Assembly (NCBI RefSeq): GCF_023702635.1
Contig: NZ_CP098455.1
Span: 248,001 to 312,000 of the forward strand
DNA: 64,000 nt
Direction: 5' to 3'
DNA from: Spongiibacter taiwanensis
Lineage (GTDB): Bacteria > Pseudomonadota > Gammaproteobacteria > Pseudomonadales > Spongiibacteraceae
This document shows positions 34,493-45,362 of this stretch, piece after piece. A program made the translations under genes and the position numbers. Below the pieces are notes generated by a model that saw only the letters and a list, made by a program, of their open reading frames with translations, had not been told where the DNA came from and did not search any database. Within the stretch, counting starts at the first letter, position 1; each line of letters starts with the position of its first letter.

Positions 34493-37336
34493 TCAAGCAA
34501 TACTGGTCAAAAAAGCATCAGTCTTTGCCCGACGTCCGGCGGCGATTTGCGCGAGGCTAACCTCTTCGATTTTCTCGTCCGGGCTGATTTTGAACAGGGG
34601 CTGTCCCTTCTTGATGATCACACCATCGCCTTCCACCAGTACCTTCTCAATGGTGCCGGCAAAGGGCGCCTTGACCTTGTTGAACATTTTCATGACCTCA
34701 ACAATGTACAGGGCCTGCCCGGCCTCAAAGTGATCCCCTTCTTTAACAAACTCCTCCATGCCCGGGGCTTCCCGCGGGTAGAACATACCTCCACTGGCCG
34801 CAAGAATTTCGTCGGATTTCGCCATCGGCGGTGGTACCAGCACCTTGGCCATCTGCTTTTGCAGCGCTTCGTCGCTAAGGCGATCAGGAATGGTGATGCT
34901 CAAGTCGCTGTTGACTTTGAGATCACAGAATCCCGTTTCGGCGGCGATATGCGCCAGCACCGCCAACAGCTCCGTGCCAGCCATGTAGCTGGCGTGAGCT
35001 GCCTGGACACCCTGCCATTCCGCATCACTGAATCCGGCCGGCGCGCTGGCGCCAGACAGCAGCGTGTCAATTTCGCTGAAATCCGAGATGCCCAACCGTT
35101 CTGACAGGGTTTCATAGAAGTCGACACCGGCGGCGAGAATGGCATTGTCGTGATCCCAGATCATGTACCGGGCGGGCTTGCCCACCTCGTAATCCATGTT
35201 GAGATAGTGGTAAGTGTCGCGCAGCAGCAATATGGGGTTGGCATGCCACTCCACCTTGCCATCAGTGATGGTCACCGCATGCTTGTTGACGCTAATCCAG
35301 CCCGCCATAAAGTGGGGCTCGGAAAACAGGCGCTCCAAAGGGCGGGTAAAGAGCAGCTTCTTCGATGCCATCATCGCGCCCCAGGCCTCGGCTTGCTCGC
35401 CCTGGTCTGCGCAATAACGCTCGATCAGCTGTTGATAGGCATAGTCCAAGTCGATCTCATTTGCCACCTGTTTTAGCAGCCCCACCGCCGTCAGATAGGG
35501 GACAATAAAGCGCGTGGTCGGGCGGGCGTTAATGCCATTGCCAATAAACCAGTGCACCAGGCCATAGTGAAACTGCAGATTCGTGGCCAAGTCGCGGCCG
35601 CGCAGCTCGGTGCGGCGCAGAATTTCGGCCATCCGGCGGTAGCTGTCGAGCCGGGTTTCGCCGGTAGTGAGCAGCAGCGCGATATTAGAATCGTAAGCGC
35701 CGGCCAGATGGTACTTCATGAACACATCGGTGTCGGGATTGTGCAGCGAGATGCCCTGGTCGTCGCGGATTTCACCTTCAATGGCGTTGGACCAGTACTC
35801 TATTACCCCGCCGGCGTGGGGCTGCAGTGCCTGGTTGGTGGCGTTCATACGCGCTTCAACCGAGGTCTTTTCACGCATCAGCCGCTGGGGCTTGGGCAGG
35901 CGCTTGCCGTGGCGAGCCAGCAATACCATGACCTCGACCAGACTCTCCACCACAAAGTAATCGCCGGAATCATCGGGGTTGGTGAACTTGAGTTTGTAGC
36001 ACAGCTCGGTCACCCGATGCTCAACCTGAATCCGGGTGTTCATCTCCATGAAATAATGGGATTCGCCATCGACAATACATTCAAAGGTGCCGACCGAGTC
36101 CAGTTTCACCGCTTTACCAAAGATGGCGCCCTCTTCTTCCATGCGCTGCAGAATTTGCCGATCCCGCTGCAGCTGAGCCGCCTCTTCGTCCCTGCCCTGC
36201 TCTTTGGCCACCGAAATTGCCGCCGCCAGTTCCTCGTCGGTCACTGACACTTCCAGCAGTTTCTGCTCGTGCATTTGCAAAGAGCAGTCGCGACCGCCCA
36301 TGGTCATACACCACTCGCCGTTACCGACTACCTGGATTTCCTGGTGGCGGGTGGTCTCGATGTTCATTTCAATGAGGACGTTTTTGTTGTCACCGACCCC
36401 GTTGGTTTTCAGCTCGATCAAACACTCGAGCACCAGCGAGGGCACGGTCGCTGCTGCCTTCTCTACCTTTTCCTCCAGGGTGTCACCGGGGTAGGCGTTG
36501 GCCGCCTGCAAAATGCGTTGGCCCTTGCCACCACCACCGGCGATGGCCTTCAATCGAAAGCGGTTGTTTGGCTTCTCCGCCAGCATGCGTTTGGCTTCGA
36601 CCTGCAAGGCCGCGCCAATGTCCTTGGCGTCAATGATATCGATACCGGCGTCATAGGAGGCCGCCAGCAAAGCCAAGGCCTTTTCTTCATCATCCTTGCA
36701 GGCAGCAAAATCAACCTGCAGGTTATGATCACTGGCGCACTTCTCCAGGCCGTCGACCCCATATTTGGCAAAAAGCGCCAGGCTGGTGGCATTGTTTACC
36801 CCGGGAGTGACCGACACCCCGGTTTCCAGGGCCGTGCGTTTTGCCTGGTCTTTCATCCCCGCCGCGCGCTGAGTGAAGGAGCACGGCCCAATGAAGTTCA
36901 ATCCGGCCTCTTCCATCGCCTCGACCATTTCGGCGTCTTCGGACATAAAGCCGTAACCGGCAAAAATGGCGTTGTAGCCATTGTCCCGGGCAATCCCAAT
37001 AATTTGTTGAATGCGCCGGTTGCGCTCTTCCTTGGTGGCGCCGGTATAGTCTGGCACCCGGTGCACCCGGCTGGGGTCGGTGAGGCTGCGCAGCTCGGGG
37101 GCCAGGGCATTGGTATAGGTGATTGAATCCTTCTCCGACAGCAAAATACCAAAGTGGGTGATCCCCATTTCGGCAAACACATCCATCGCTTCCTTACGGA
37201 TAGGTCCGCGACAAATAATTAATGGATTCAAGTCACTACAGTCGAAGCTTCTGACCCAGCTTGAGGAAGAGTTGGCCAGCTTGCGGTCCTGATGGGTCAG
37301 CGGGTTGTGCAGATAATGGTTGTTGCTTGTTTTCAC
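34493..37336 (-). CDS. Long biotin carboxylase/biotin carrier protein (acyl-CoA carboxylase alpha-type)
   Basis: ATP-dependent carboxylation of biotin, most likely for propionyl-CoA carboxylase. The 947 residues carry a biotin carboxylase module (about 35-540) with the ATP-grasp loop GGGGKG (267-272) and EMNTRIQVEHRVTE (431-444), and a C-terminal biotinyl domain with Lys883 in EVMKMFN. Between them lies about 300 residues, twice the size of the linker/BT region of ordinary PccA (about 660 residues in total), and BC carries an insertion near 200-260. The start is GTG 37336, with AAGGA eight bases upstream. Substrate assignment is from context. Confidence 0.88.
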   Translation of the reverse strand: MKTSNNHYLHNPLTHQDRKLANSSSSWVRSFDCSDLNPLIICRGPIRKEAMDVFAEMGITHFGILLSEKDSITYTNALAPELRSLTDPSRVHRVPDYTGATKEERNRRIQQIIGIARDNGYNAIFAGYGFMSEDAEMVEAMEEAGLNFIGPCSFTQRAAGMKDQAKRTALETGVSVTPGVNNATSLALFAKYGVDGLEKCASDHNLQVDFAACKDDEEKALALLAASYDAGIDIIDAKDIGAALQVEAKRMLAEKPNNRFRLKAIAGGGGKGQRILQAANAYPGDTLEEKVEKAAATVPSLVLECLIELKTNGVGDNKNVLIEMNIETTRHQEIQVVGNGEWCMTMGGRDCSLQMHEQKLLEVSVTDEELAAAISVAKEQGRDEEAAQLQRDRQILQRMEEEGAIFGKAVKLDSVGTFECIVDGESHYFMEMNTRIQVEHRVTELCYKLKFTNPDDSGDYFVVESLVEVMVLLARHGKRLPKPQRLMREKTSVEARMNATNQALQPHAGGVIEYWSNAIEGEIRDDQGISLHNPDTDVFMKYHLAGAYDSNIALLLTTGETRLDSYRRMAEILRRTELRGRDLATNLQFHYGLVHWFIGNGINARPTTRFIVPYLTAVGLLKQVANEIDLDYAYQQLIERYCADQGEQAEAWGAMMASKKLLFTRPLERLFSEPHFMAGWISVNKHAVTITDGKVEWHANPILLLRDTYHYLNMDYEVGKPARYMIWDHDNAILAAGVDFYETLSERLGISDFSEIDTLLSGASAPAGFSDAEWQGVQAAHASYMAGTELLAVLAHIAAETGFCDLKVNSDLSITIPDRLSDEALQKQMAKVLVPPPMAKSDEILAASGGMFYPREAPGMEEFVKEGDHFEAGQALYIVEVMKMFNKVKAPFAGTIEKVLVEGDGVIIKKGQPLFKISPDEKIEEVSLAQIAAGRRAKTDAFLTSIA

Positions 37337-37385
37337 AATTTTATCCTTCTCAGCAATTCGTCGTGGTTAGTTACAGGCGGCGGGC

Positions 37386-39119
37386 TTAGTGGAATTCCCG
37401 CTGTACACCGGTCATGGCGCTGGGCTGGTAGCCCCGCAAATGCAACTCCAGTTGTTCACCCAGAACCTGGCGCAGGTCCGAGGGCATGACGATCTGGGAT
37501 ATTGATCCCAGGCTGAGGGCTTCGTTGGGATTCATTAGCTCCCGCTCGTACCGCTGAGTGAGAACCGCTTCTTCCTGCTTTTGCCATTGGGCAACGGCGG
37601 TAGCCGCTTGGGCTTGGGCCTCGGCCTCGCCCATCCCAGCGGCGATGTTTGCCTTGGTCGCCTCGGCCACCTTGGCTTTTACCGCACCGCGAATCTTGCG
37701 CACTTCATCCTTGTACACGTACTCAACCCCGGCCGGCCCCATGACCGCCAGGCGAGTAGTCGGCAACGCACACACAAAATCGGCGCCAGTGGGATAGTTA
37801 TTGAAGGCAGCGTAAGCGCCGCCAAAGGCATTGCGCACAATCAACAGAAACCGCGGGGTGCGCAGGTCAACGATGGCATCGAGCATCGCCCGACCGGCCT
37901 GCACAATTCCCCCGGCCTCCTGCTCGCGCCCAGGCAAGAAACCGGTGGTATCTTCCATGAAAATAATCGGAATGTTGTAGATATTGCAGAACCGAATGAA
38001 ACGCGCGTTCTTGTAAGCCGCGTCGATATCAATCTGACCCGATGCCACGGCAGAGTTATTGGCCACAAAGCCGACCACATTGCCGCCGATCCGACCCAGC
38101 GCGCAAACCGTGTTGCGTGCCCGGTCCGGCTGCATTTCAAAGTAATCGCCGTGATCACAGAGCTGTTGAATGATAATGCCGATTTCAAAGGGGGTGTTGA
38201 AACCAGTCGGGCTGTTAAAGGCTTTCTTGAGCAGCAGGTCGACATCCCAGGTACGCCGACTGATAGGATCTGAAGTGGGCTGAAACGGTGCCAGCTCGCG
38301 ATTATTGTTGGGCAGGTAATTGAGCAGCTCCTGCACTTTCTTCAAGGCGGCAACTTCGTCGGGCACCACAAAGTCGGTTACCCCGGACTTTGAATGCACC
38401 AATGGCCCGCCCAGCTCTTCGGCGGTGACGTCTTCACCGAGTACCGACTTGACCACACCCGGCCCGGTCAGGCCGAAAAAGGTATCGTTGGGTTGAATCA
38501 CAAAAGAGCCCTGCCGTGGCAGGTAGGAGCCACCACCGGCGTTGTAGCCGAACATACACATAATCGACGGCACCACACCGTTAATCTTGCGCAGCGCGGT
38601 AAAGGCTTCGGCGTAGCCGTCCAGCCCCCCTACCCCGGCGGGAATATAGGCCCCGGCGGAGTCATTCATCCCTACCAGCGGAATACCCAACTTGCCCGCC
38701 AGCTCAAACAGTCGTGCCAGCTTGCTGCCGTTAGTCGCGTCCATGGAACCGGCCCGGACCGTAAAGTCGTGACCGTAGATTGCCACGTCTCGCCCGTTGA
38801 CCTTAATAATGCCGGTGACCAGTGAAGCACCATCGAGGTTTTTACCCCAGTTTTGATACAGCACAGTAGGCTCAGTACCGGGATCTGCCAGCACTTCGAT
38901 GCGCTCCCAGATGGTCATGCGCTTTTTTTCGTGCTGTTTCTGAATGCTGCTGACACCTGCAGCTTTCAGTGGCCGTTGCTGCAGGGCATGGCCAGCGCGC
39001 AGGGCCTCTTCGTACAAGCCCGGTTCGTAATCGATCTGTCCCGGAACAGTGAATTCCAGCTCAACTTCTTTCTGGAATGGATTGGTCAGTGAGGGGGCAA
39101 AGCCCGTTTTCTTTGGCAT
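37386..39119 (-). CDS. Acyl-CoA carboxyltransferase (propionyl-CoA carboxylase beta-type)
   Basis: Transfers carboxyl from biotin to an acyl-CoA. The 577 residues hold two crotonase-like halves: N-terminal [14 protein letters not shown] and [19 protein letters not shown], then C-terminal [31 protein letters not shown] and [14 protein letters not shown]. Its length and pairing with the long biotin carboxylase 49 bases downstream suggest a non-standard carboxylase pair. The start ATG 39119 has GGGA about ten bases before it. First gene of the operon; propionyl-CoA as substrate is inferred from the epimerase and mutase that follow. Confidence 0.9.
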   Translation of the reverse strand: MPKKTGFAPSLTNPFQKEVELEFTVPGQIDYEPGLYEEALRAGHALQQRPLKAAGVSSIQKQHEKKRMTIWERIEVLADPGTEPTVLYQNWGKNLDGASLVTGIIKVNGRDVAIYGHDFTVRAGSMDATNGSKLARLFELAGKLGIPLVGMNDSAGAYIPAGVGGLDGYAEAFTALRKINGVVPSIMCMFGYNAGGGSYLPRQGSFVIQPNDTFFGLTGPGVVKSVLGEDVTAEELGGPLVHSKSGVTDFVVPDEVAALKKVQELLNYLPNNNRELAPFQPTSDPISRRTWDVDLLLKKAFNSPTGFNTPFEIGIIIQQLCDHGDYFEMQPDRARNTVCALGRIGGNVVGFVANNSAVASGQIDIDAAYKNARFIRFCNIYNIPIIFMEDTTGFLPGREQEAGGIVQAGRAMLDAIVDLRTPRFLLIVRNAFGGAYAAFNNYPTGADFVCALPTTRLAVMGPAGVEYVYKDEVRKIRGAVKAKVAEATKANIAAGMGEAEAQAQAATAVAQWQKQEEAVLTQRYERELMNPNEALSLGSISQIVMPSDLRQVLGEQLELHLRGYQPSAMTGVQREFH

Positions 39120-39608
39120 ATTGTTAGATTCCCAGCTAGTCCTTATGGCTGTTATCCGGGCCCAGCGAGGTGGCATCATTGCAACCGCCAGTCAGCATTC
39201 AGTAGGGCCGGAAAACAGTCGAAGGAGAACCCGTGCTCTTTATTGGGCGCTGACCAGCAGCGCACGGCATTGTTTTTGGTTCTCACAGCGGCGCTTAACA
39301 TTAAATAGTCGGCCTCCTGTTGTCAACGTATTCCCACCGGGAGACATTGGAGGCAAAAACAAAAAAGTCAATTTAATCAGTCGCCTAGAACCATCTAACA
39401 GAAAAAGAATAAGACCTTTTTATCGGCAGGTTTTAATTAATCACCCAATTAAATATTGAGTGGCATTCTGTTGCAGTGGATCGGTCACTGATGGCCTGGA
39501 GCTGCGGCGGCCAAAAACCCGAAAGACCGGCGGAAAAATTCCTTCCGGGAAGCCAGTTTGATAGTCTACCCCGGTAGAATACGCCCCCATCAATTCCCGG
39601 ACCCATTT
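39120..39608. other. Divergent non-coding region between the carboxylase operon and pabB
   Basis: No gene is evident in these 489 bases. The middle (about 39290-39470) is clearly richer in A and T than its surroundings, and probably holds promoters for both directions. A TCTACC/GGTAGA 6-bp palindrome lies at 39565-39578, about 30 bases before the pabB start. I do not recognise a cobalamin riboswitch or a named operator. Confidence 0.5.
39298..39326 (-). promoter_or_regulatory. Candidate sigma-70 promoter of the methylmalonyl-CoA operon
   Basis: On the minus strand a perfect -35 TTGACA (39326-39321) is followed after 17 bases by TAATGT (39303-39298), a poor -10. A transcript from here would have a leader of about 170 bases before the carboxyltransferase ATG. 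Confidence 0.35.
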
Positions 39609-40964
39609 ATGTCTCTGCCTCGGCGCCAGCCCCTGATTTATCAGGAGGACAGTTGCTCCCTGTTTGCTTCCCTGCACCAATTGGAGGGTGCCGTATTTCT
39701 CGACAGTGCCCGGCCCTTCTGTCAGCGGGGTCGCTACGACATTATGAGTGCCCAGCCTTTGCAGCACTATCGCCTGAGCAGCGGCACACCGGCAGAAATA
39801 GCGGAACAGGCAACCCAGTTGCTAAGCGCCATTGATGACGCGGTGAACGGCATGCAGCGCCATCCGGAGCTCCCCTTCTGTGGCGGTGCAATTGGCTATT
39901 TGAGCTACGATTTTGGCGAAGCCCTGCGAATCAACCGGCCCCTGCCCGAAACAGGCGCACTTCCAGCCCTGTATATTGGTGTTTATGACTGGGCGATTGT
40001 GGTCGACCATGAACTGCGCCGCTGCGAATTGATCACCCAGCCATCAGTCAAGGAAGCGCGCCTGGCGCAGATCCTAACCTTGGTACAGCAACCCCCCGAG
40101 CCAGAAACCAGCTTCGCGTTAAGCGACACCATGGCTGACCCCTACGACCGCGCCCACTACGACCGGGCATTTGACGCCTGCCAACAGTATATTTTTGCCG
40201 GGGACTGCTACCAGATAAATCTCAGCCGGGCCTTTGTCGGCAGTATCAGCGGCGCCGGCCAAAACCCCTGGTCCGCGTATCAACGCCTTCGCCGGGAGGC
40301 TGCCGCGCCATTTTCTGTTTACTTGAATATGCCTGAGGGGCAATTGTTATCTGCCTCTCCCGAGCGCTTTCTCGCCGCTGACCAGGGGCGAATTTTCAGT
40401 CAACCCATCAAAGGGACCGCCCCCCGCGGGCGCTCGCCGGAGGAAGACGCGGCGTTCGCCACCGCCCTGGCCCAGAGTGAAAAGAATCGTGCGGAAAACG
40501 TGATGATTGTCGACCTCATCCGTAATGATCTCAGCAAAAGTTGCCTGCCTGGCAGCGTTCGCACAGACACTTTGTTTGAGCTACAGCACTTTGAAACCGT
40601 GCATCATTTGGTGAGCACCATCAGCGGCCAACTCAAGCCCGGGCTCAGCCCACTGCGGGCTCTGCTAGACGCCTTTCCCGGCGGCTCGATTACCGGTGCA
40701 CCAAAGAAACGGGCTATGGAGATCATTGAGGAACTGGAATCCCACCGACGCGGTTTGTATTGCGGCAGTGTGTTCTACCTGGGGCCGGGCGGCATTCTGG
40801 ACAGCAATATTCTGATTCGCAGCTTTGTCTGCGCCCAGGGGCAGGTCAGCGGTTTTGCCGGTGGCGGCATTGTCGCTGACTCGAAAAGCGATGAGGAATT
40901 TGATGAAACCTGGAGCAAGATCGGCCGACTGCTGGCCTTGTTTGGCACCCGCGAGACCGCGTAA
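39609..40964 (+). CDS. pabB: Aminodeoxychorismate synthase component I
   Basis: Makes 4-amino-4-deoxychorismate for folate from chorismate, with glutamine-derived ammonia from PabA. The 451 residues are a chorismate-utilising enzyme. The PIKGTAPRG motif with its lysine separates PabB from anthranilate synthase TrpE, which has Ala there. Other blocks are VMIVDLIRNDLSK, FPGGSITGAPKKRAMEII and GFAGGGIVADSK. The start MSLPRRQPL at 39609 is preferred; the open frame extends back to 39558. Convergent with thrH over a shared-looking hairpin. Confidence 0.94.
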   Translation: MSLPRRQPLIYQEDSCSLFASLHQLEGAVFLDSARPFCQRGRYDIMSAQPLQHYRLSSGTPAEIAEQATQLLSAIDDAVNGMQRHPELPFCGGAIGYLSYDFGEALRINRPLPETGALPALYIGVYDWAIVVDHELRRCELITQPSVKEARLAQILTLVQQPPEPETSFALSDTMADPYDRAHYDRAFDACQQYIFAGDCYQINLSRAFVGSISGAGQNPWSAYQRLRREAAAPFSVYLNMPEGQLLSASPERFLAADQGRIFSQPIKGTAPRGRSPEEDAAFATALAQSEKNRAENVMIVDLIRNDLSKSCLPGSVRTDTLFELQHFETVHHLVSTISGQLKPGLSPLRALLDAFPGGSITGAPKKRAMEIIEELESHRRGLYCGSVFYLGPGGILDSNILIRSFVCAQGQVSGFAGGGIVADSKSDEEFDETWSKIGRLLALFGTRETA

Positions 40965-40976
40965 GTAAGGGCAAGC

Positions 40977-41013
40977 AAAACCGGATGCTGAGGATAAAGC
41001 CCTCAGCATCCGG
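40977..41013 (-). terminator. Terminator between pabB and thrH
   Basis: A perfect 13-bp stem, CCGGATGCTGAGG at 40981-40993 and CCTCAGCATCCGG at 41001-41013, with a seven-base loop. On the minus strand it is followed by four T (40980-40977), so it suits thrH; on the plus strand there is no T run. Confidence 0.85.
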
Positions 41014-41018
41014 TGGCA

Positions 41019-41636
41019 TTACAGGCTCAATTCGCGATTGGAGGCCTTCAGAAACTCCAGTTTGAGCGCTTCATAATCGTGAACCGCGGGAAACTGGGGG
41101 AATTCGCGGATAACGTTATCCGGCGCCTTGAACAAGATACCGGCGTCAGCCTCTGCAAGCATGGTGGTGTCGTTGTAGGAATCACCCGCAGCAATAATCC
41201 GGTAGTACAGGGTTTTAAAGGCCAATACCGCTTGCCGCTTGGGGTTCACCTGGCGGATTTTGTAGTCCACCACCTTGCCCAGGTTGTCGGTTTCCAGCTT
41301 GTGACACAGCAGCGTCGGCCAGCCCAGTTGCGCCATCAGCGGCGCAGCGAACTCGTAGAAAGTATCGGACAGGATAACCACCTGAAAACGCGCGCGCAGC
41401 CAGTCGAGGAACTCTCTGGCGCCGTCCATTGGCCGCATATCGGCTATCACCGCCTGAATATCAGGCAAGCCCAAGCCGTTCTCGTGCAGCAGGCGCAGGC
41501 GCTGTTGCATGAGCACATCGTAATCCGGAATATCCCGGGTGGTTGCCTTCAAGGCCTCAATGCCCGTGCGCTCGGCAAAATCAATCCAGATTTCGGGAAT
41601 CAGCACACCTTCCAGGTCAAGACAGGCGATTTCCAC
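41019..41636 (-). CDS. thrH: Bifunctional phosphoserine phosphatase/homoserine phosphotransferase ThrH
   Basis: HAD-superfamily enzyme known from Pseudomonas aeruginosa; it dephosphorylates phosphoserine and can pass the phosphate to homoserine. The 205 residues are close to that protein along the whole length as I remember it: MEIACLDLEGVL with the nucleophile Asp7, ATTRDIPDYDVLM, VVILSDTFYEF, IAAGDSYNDTTML and the ending FLKASNRELSL. It has its own terminator. Confidence 0.95.
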   Translation of the reverse strand: MEIACLDLEGVLIPEIWIDFAERTGIEALKATTRDIPDYDVLMQQRLRLLHENGLGLPDIQAVIADMRPMDGAREFLDWLRARFQVVILSDTFYEFAAPLMAQLGWPTLLCHKLETDNLGKVVDYKIRQVNPKRQAVLAFKTLYYRIIAAGDSYNDTTMLAEADAGILFKAPDNVIREFPQFPAVHDYEALKLEFLKASNRELSL

Positions 41637-41710
41637 GGGCTTACTCCTTTGAAGTCAAAAACGGCGCTCAATCTAGCGGCTTGGGCGCAAGAAAGCAATT
41701 ATGGGGAGAC

Positions 41711-41815
41711 GCTGGACGGGAGACGGAAAACGCAAAAGCGGGCGCGGCTTCGCCGCGAGATGCTGCGAGAGCGGCAAAGCCGCAATGTCTTTGCGTCTCC
41801 TGTCTCCCGTCCAGC
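41711..41815. repeat. Dispersed inverted repeat, copy C, with inner hairpins
   Basis: The 26-base arms at 41711-41736 and 41790-41815 are complementary at 23 positions, with core ACGGGAGACGG / CCTGTCTCCCGT. The interior holds two perfect small hairpins, CGCGGC-TTC-GCCGCG and GCGGC-AAA-GCCGC. Partly matching sequence continues outside both arms. It lies between thrH and cysB. Confidence 0.87.
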
Positions 41816-41877
41816 CTCTCCCATCCCCCGTCCAGCGTTCAGCTCTCCCAGCAAGCGCCAGCCTCCACAGCCCCACC

Positions 41878-43843
<1,966 letters not shown>

Positions 43844-43919
43844 GAGAGTACCTTTGGGAAAACTCCTGCCACTATACAAGATGCGCTACCCCAGGCAACT
43901 CTCACGGCGGCATCATGAA

Positions 43920-45362
43920 TCACTTGCGGGAGATCACCTCCGGCGCCGCATAATAGCGCTGCAGGAATCGGCTGCGGCCACTGGCCTGAATGTCGGTGTC
44001 ACCACTGATCAGGCGCTGGATGTCTTTCACCAGCGCCGGGCTGAAGGCCGCAAACACATTGAAGTCATCCTGTTGCTCCCGCACTCTGGCTGACAGCACA
44101 CCGTAAACCGTATCTGGGCGAGCTTTATCAATCACTGCCGAGCCACTCTGGCCCACTGTGTTGCTGCAGTCGAGGCGATAAACGCGCAGCTCGCCCGGGC
44201 CATCTGGCCGACGAAGCTGACCCCGGCATTCACTGGCCCATAGGGTTCCCGGCGCTTTGTCCTGAGGGTAACCAAAGCTGTAGATCTCAACCTCGCTATC
44301 CGGGCTGGCCAGGCGCGGAAAGTCGGTCACCGGCAGCGGCGCCGCCAGGGCCAAGAGCGCGACATCAGAGCCACTGTATTGACCGACATTGCCACGCTGT
44401 TGGTCCCCGGAACGGTGCTCCTGGTGACGCCAGGCCTGACTCACCACCCAACGTTCTCCCCGCCAGGCGAAGGCCAATTGCTGCAGGACCTCATCGCCGC
44501 CATCGGGTGCCGACAGGCAATGGGCCGCCGTCAGCAACCATTGGGGGCCAATCACGGTGGCCGTGCACTGAATTTCCAGAAACTGATCACGCTGGCCAAA
44601 ACCACTGCGCAGTAAGCCGGTGGTCAGGCTCTGGCTCGGCATCTGCCATTGCTGGCGCCGCTGGTCTGCACCGGGTGCGCGATGGGCGAAAAAAGCCATC
44701 GGCCCTGCTAAGGCGGGCAATTCAAGGCCAGGACTGATCCAGCGTAAGGCCGGCATGCCGCCGCCACTATCTACCAGCAAGCGACCCTGGTCCGCGTCGA
44801 GGATGACACCGCGCTGGGCCGCCGGCGCGGGCAAATGCCGACCCGCATCGAGATACAGTGGCTGCCCCTGCAAATTGACCTTGGGTTGCTCCCGGGCAAG
44901 CTGATTGAGCACCGCCAAGGCCTTATCACGGCGCAAGGCATCGCCACTGTTAATCTCCCGCTGGTAGCGGCGCATTGCCTCATCTACGTCCAGGCGAGCA
45001 CTCTTTCCCAACAGAACCACAGCCGGTTCAAGTAGCCGCAATGTTGCATCGCCCGGAGAAAGGGCCTGCAAAAACGCCAACTGACGGGCAGCGGCGGTAA
45101 AATCCACCGGCTGAATACCCACCCCCCAAAAGAACAGCTGAGCCAAATCGGCCGCCAGTTCATCACATTCGCTTGCCCGGGCCATTTTGGATTTGTCGAG
45201 CAAACTTTCGACCCGCTCAGGGGCAATTAACAGCTCGTTATCCGATACCGGCGGAAAAATTGATTCAGGGCAAGCGCGAAGGGGTTGCGAACACACCAGC
45301 GCTACCATCGCCAACACAAGGCCGATAGAATTGCCGAAAGTTTTGAGCAGGGTTTTATGCAT
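43920..45362 (-). CDS. Exported trypsin-like (S1) serine protease with helical N-terminal domain
   Basis: A signal peptide is clear (MHKTLLKTFGNSIGLVLAMV, cleavage near residue 30). Residues about 40-165 form an Ala/Leu-rich helical region reminiscent of Sel1 or TPR repeats. From about 245 comes a chymotrypsin fold with the full triad: His281 in LTAAHC, Asp333 in SDVALLAL and Ser406 in GQSGSAV, and several cysteines (Cys266/282, Cys379/399) that could pair. It is not DegP-like: there is no PDZ domain. Target unknown. Its start codon is embedded in the same ATGCAT that starts alr on the other strand. Confidence 0.82.
   Translation of the reverse strand: MHKTLLKTFGNSIGLVLAMVALVCSQPLRACPESIFPPVSDNELLIAPERVESLLDKSKMARASECDELAADLAQLFFWGVGIQPVDFTAAARQLAFLQALSPGDATLRLLEPAVVLLGKSARLDVDEAMRRYQREINSGDALRRDKALAVLNQLAREQPKVNLQGQPLYLDAGRHLPAPAAQRGVILDADQGRLLVDSGGGMPALRWISPGLELPALAGPMAFFAHRAPGADQRRQQWQMPSQSLTTGLLRSGFGQRDQFLEIQCTATVIGPQWLLTAAHCLSAPDGGDEVLQQLAFAWRGERWVVSQAWRHQEHRSGDQQRGNVGQYSGSDVALLALAAPLPVTDFPRLASPDSEVEIYSFGYPQDKAPGTLWASECRGQLRRPDGPGELRVYRLDCSNTVGQSGSAVIDKARPDTVYGVLSARVREQQDDFNVFAAFSPALVKDIQRLISGDTDIQASGRSRFLQRYYAAPEVISRK

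Noticed and set aside
34381-34500. N-terminal extension of the epimerase gene
   Set aside because: The added residues are encoded by inverted repeat B; the ATG at 34380 has a good ribosome binding site and matches the family start.
35552-36247. Long plus-strand open frame inside the biotin carboxylase gene
   Set aside because: Antisense shadow; the minus-strand protein has intact ATP-grasp and biotin motifs.
39120-39608. Cobalamin riboswitch upstream of the methylmalonyl-CoA operon
   Set aside because: I could not find the B12-box-like core; a covariance-model search would settle it.
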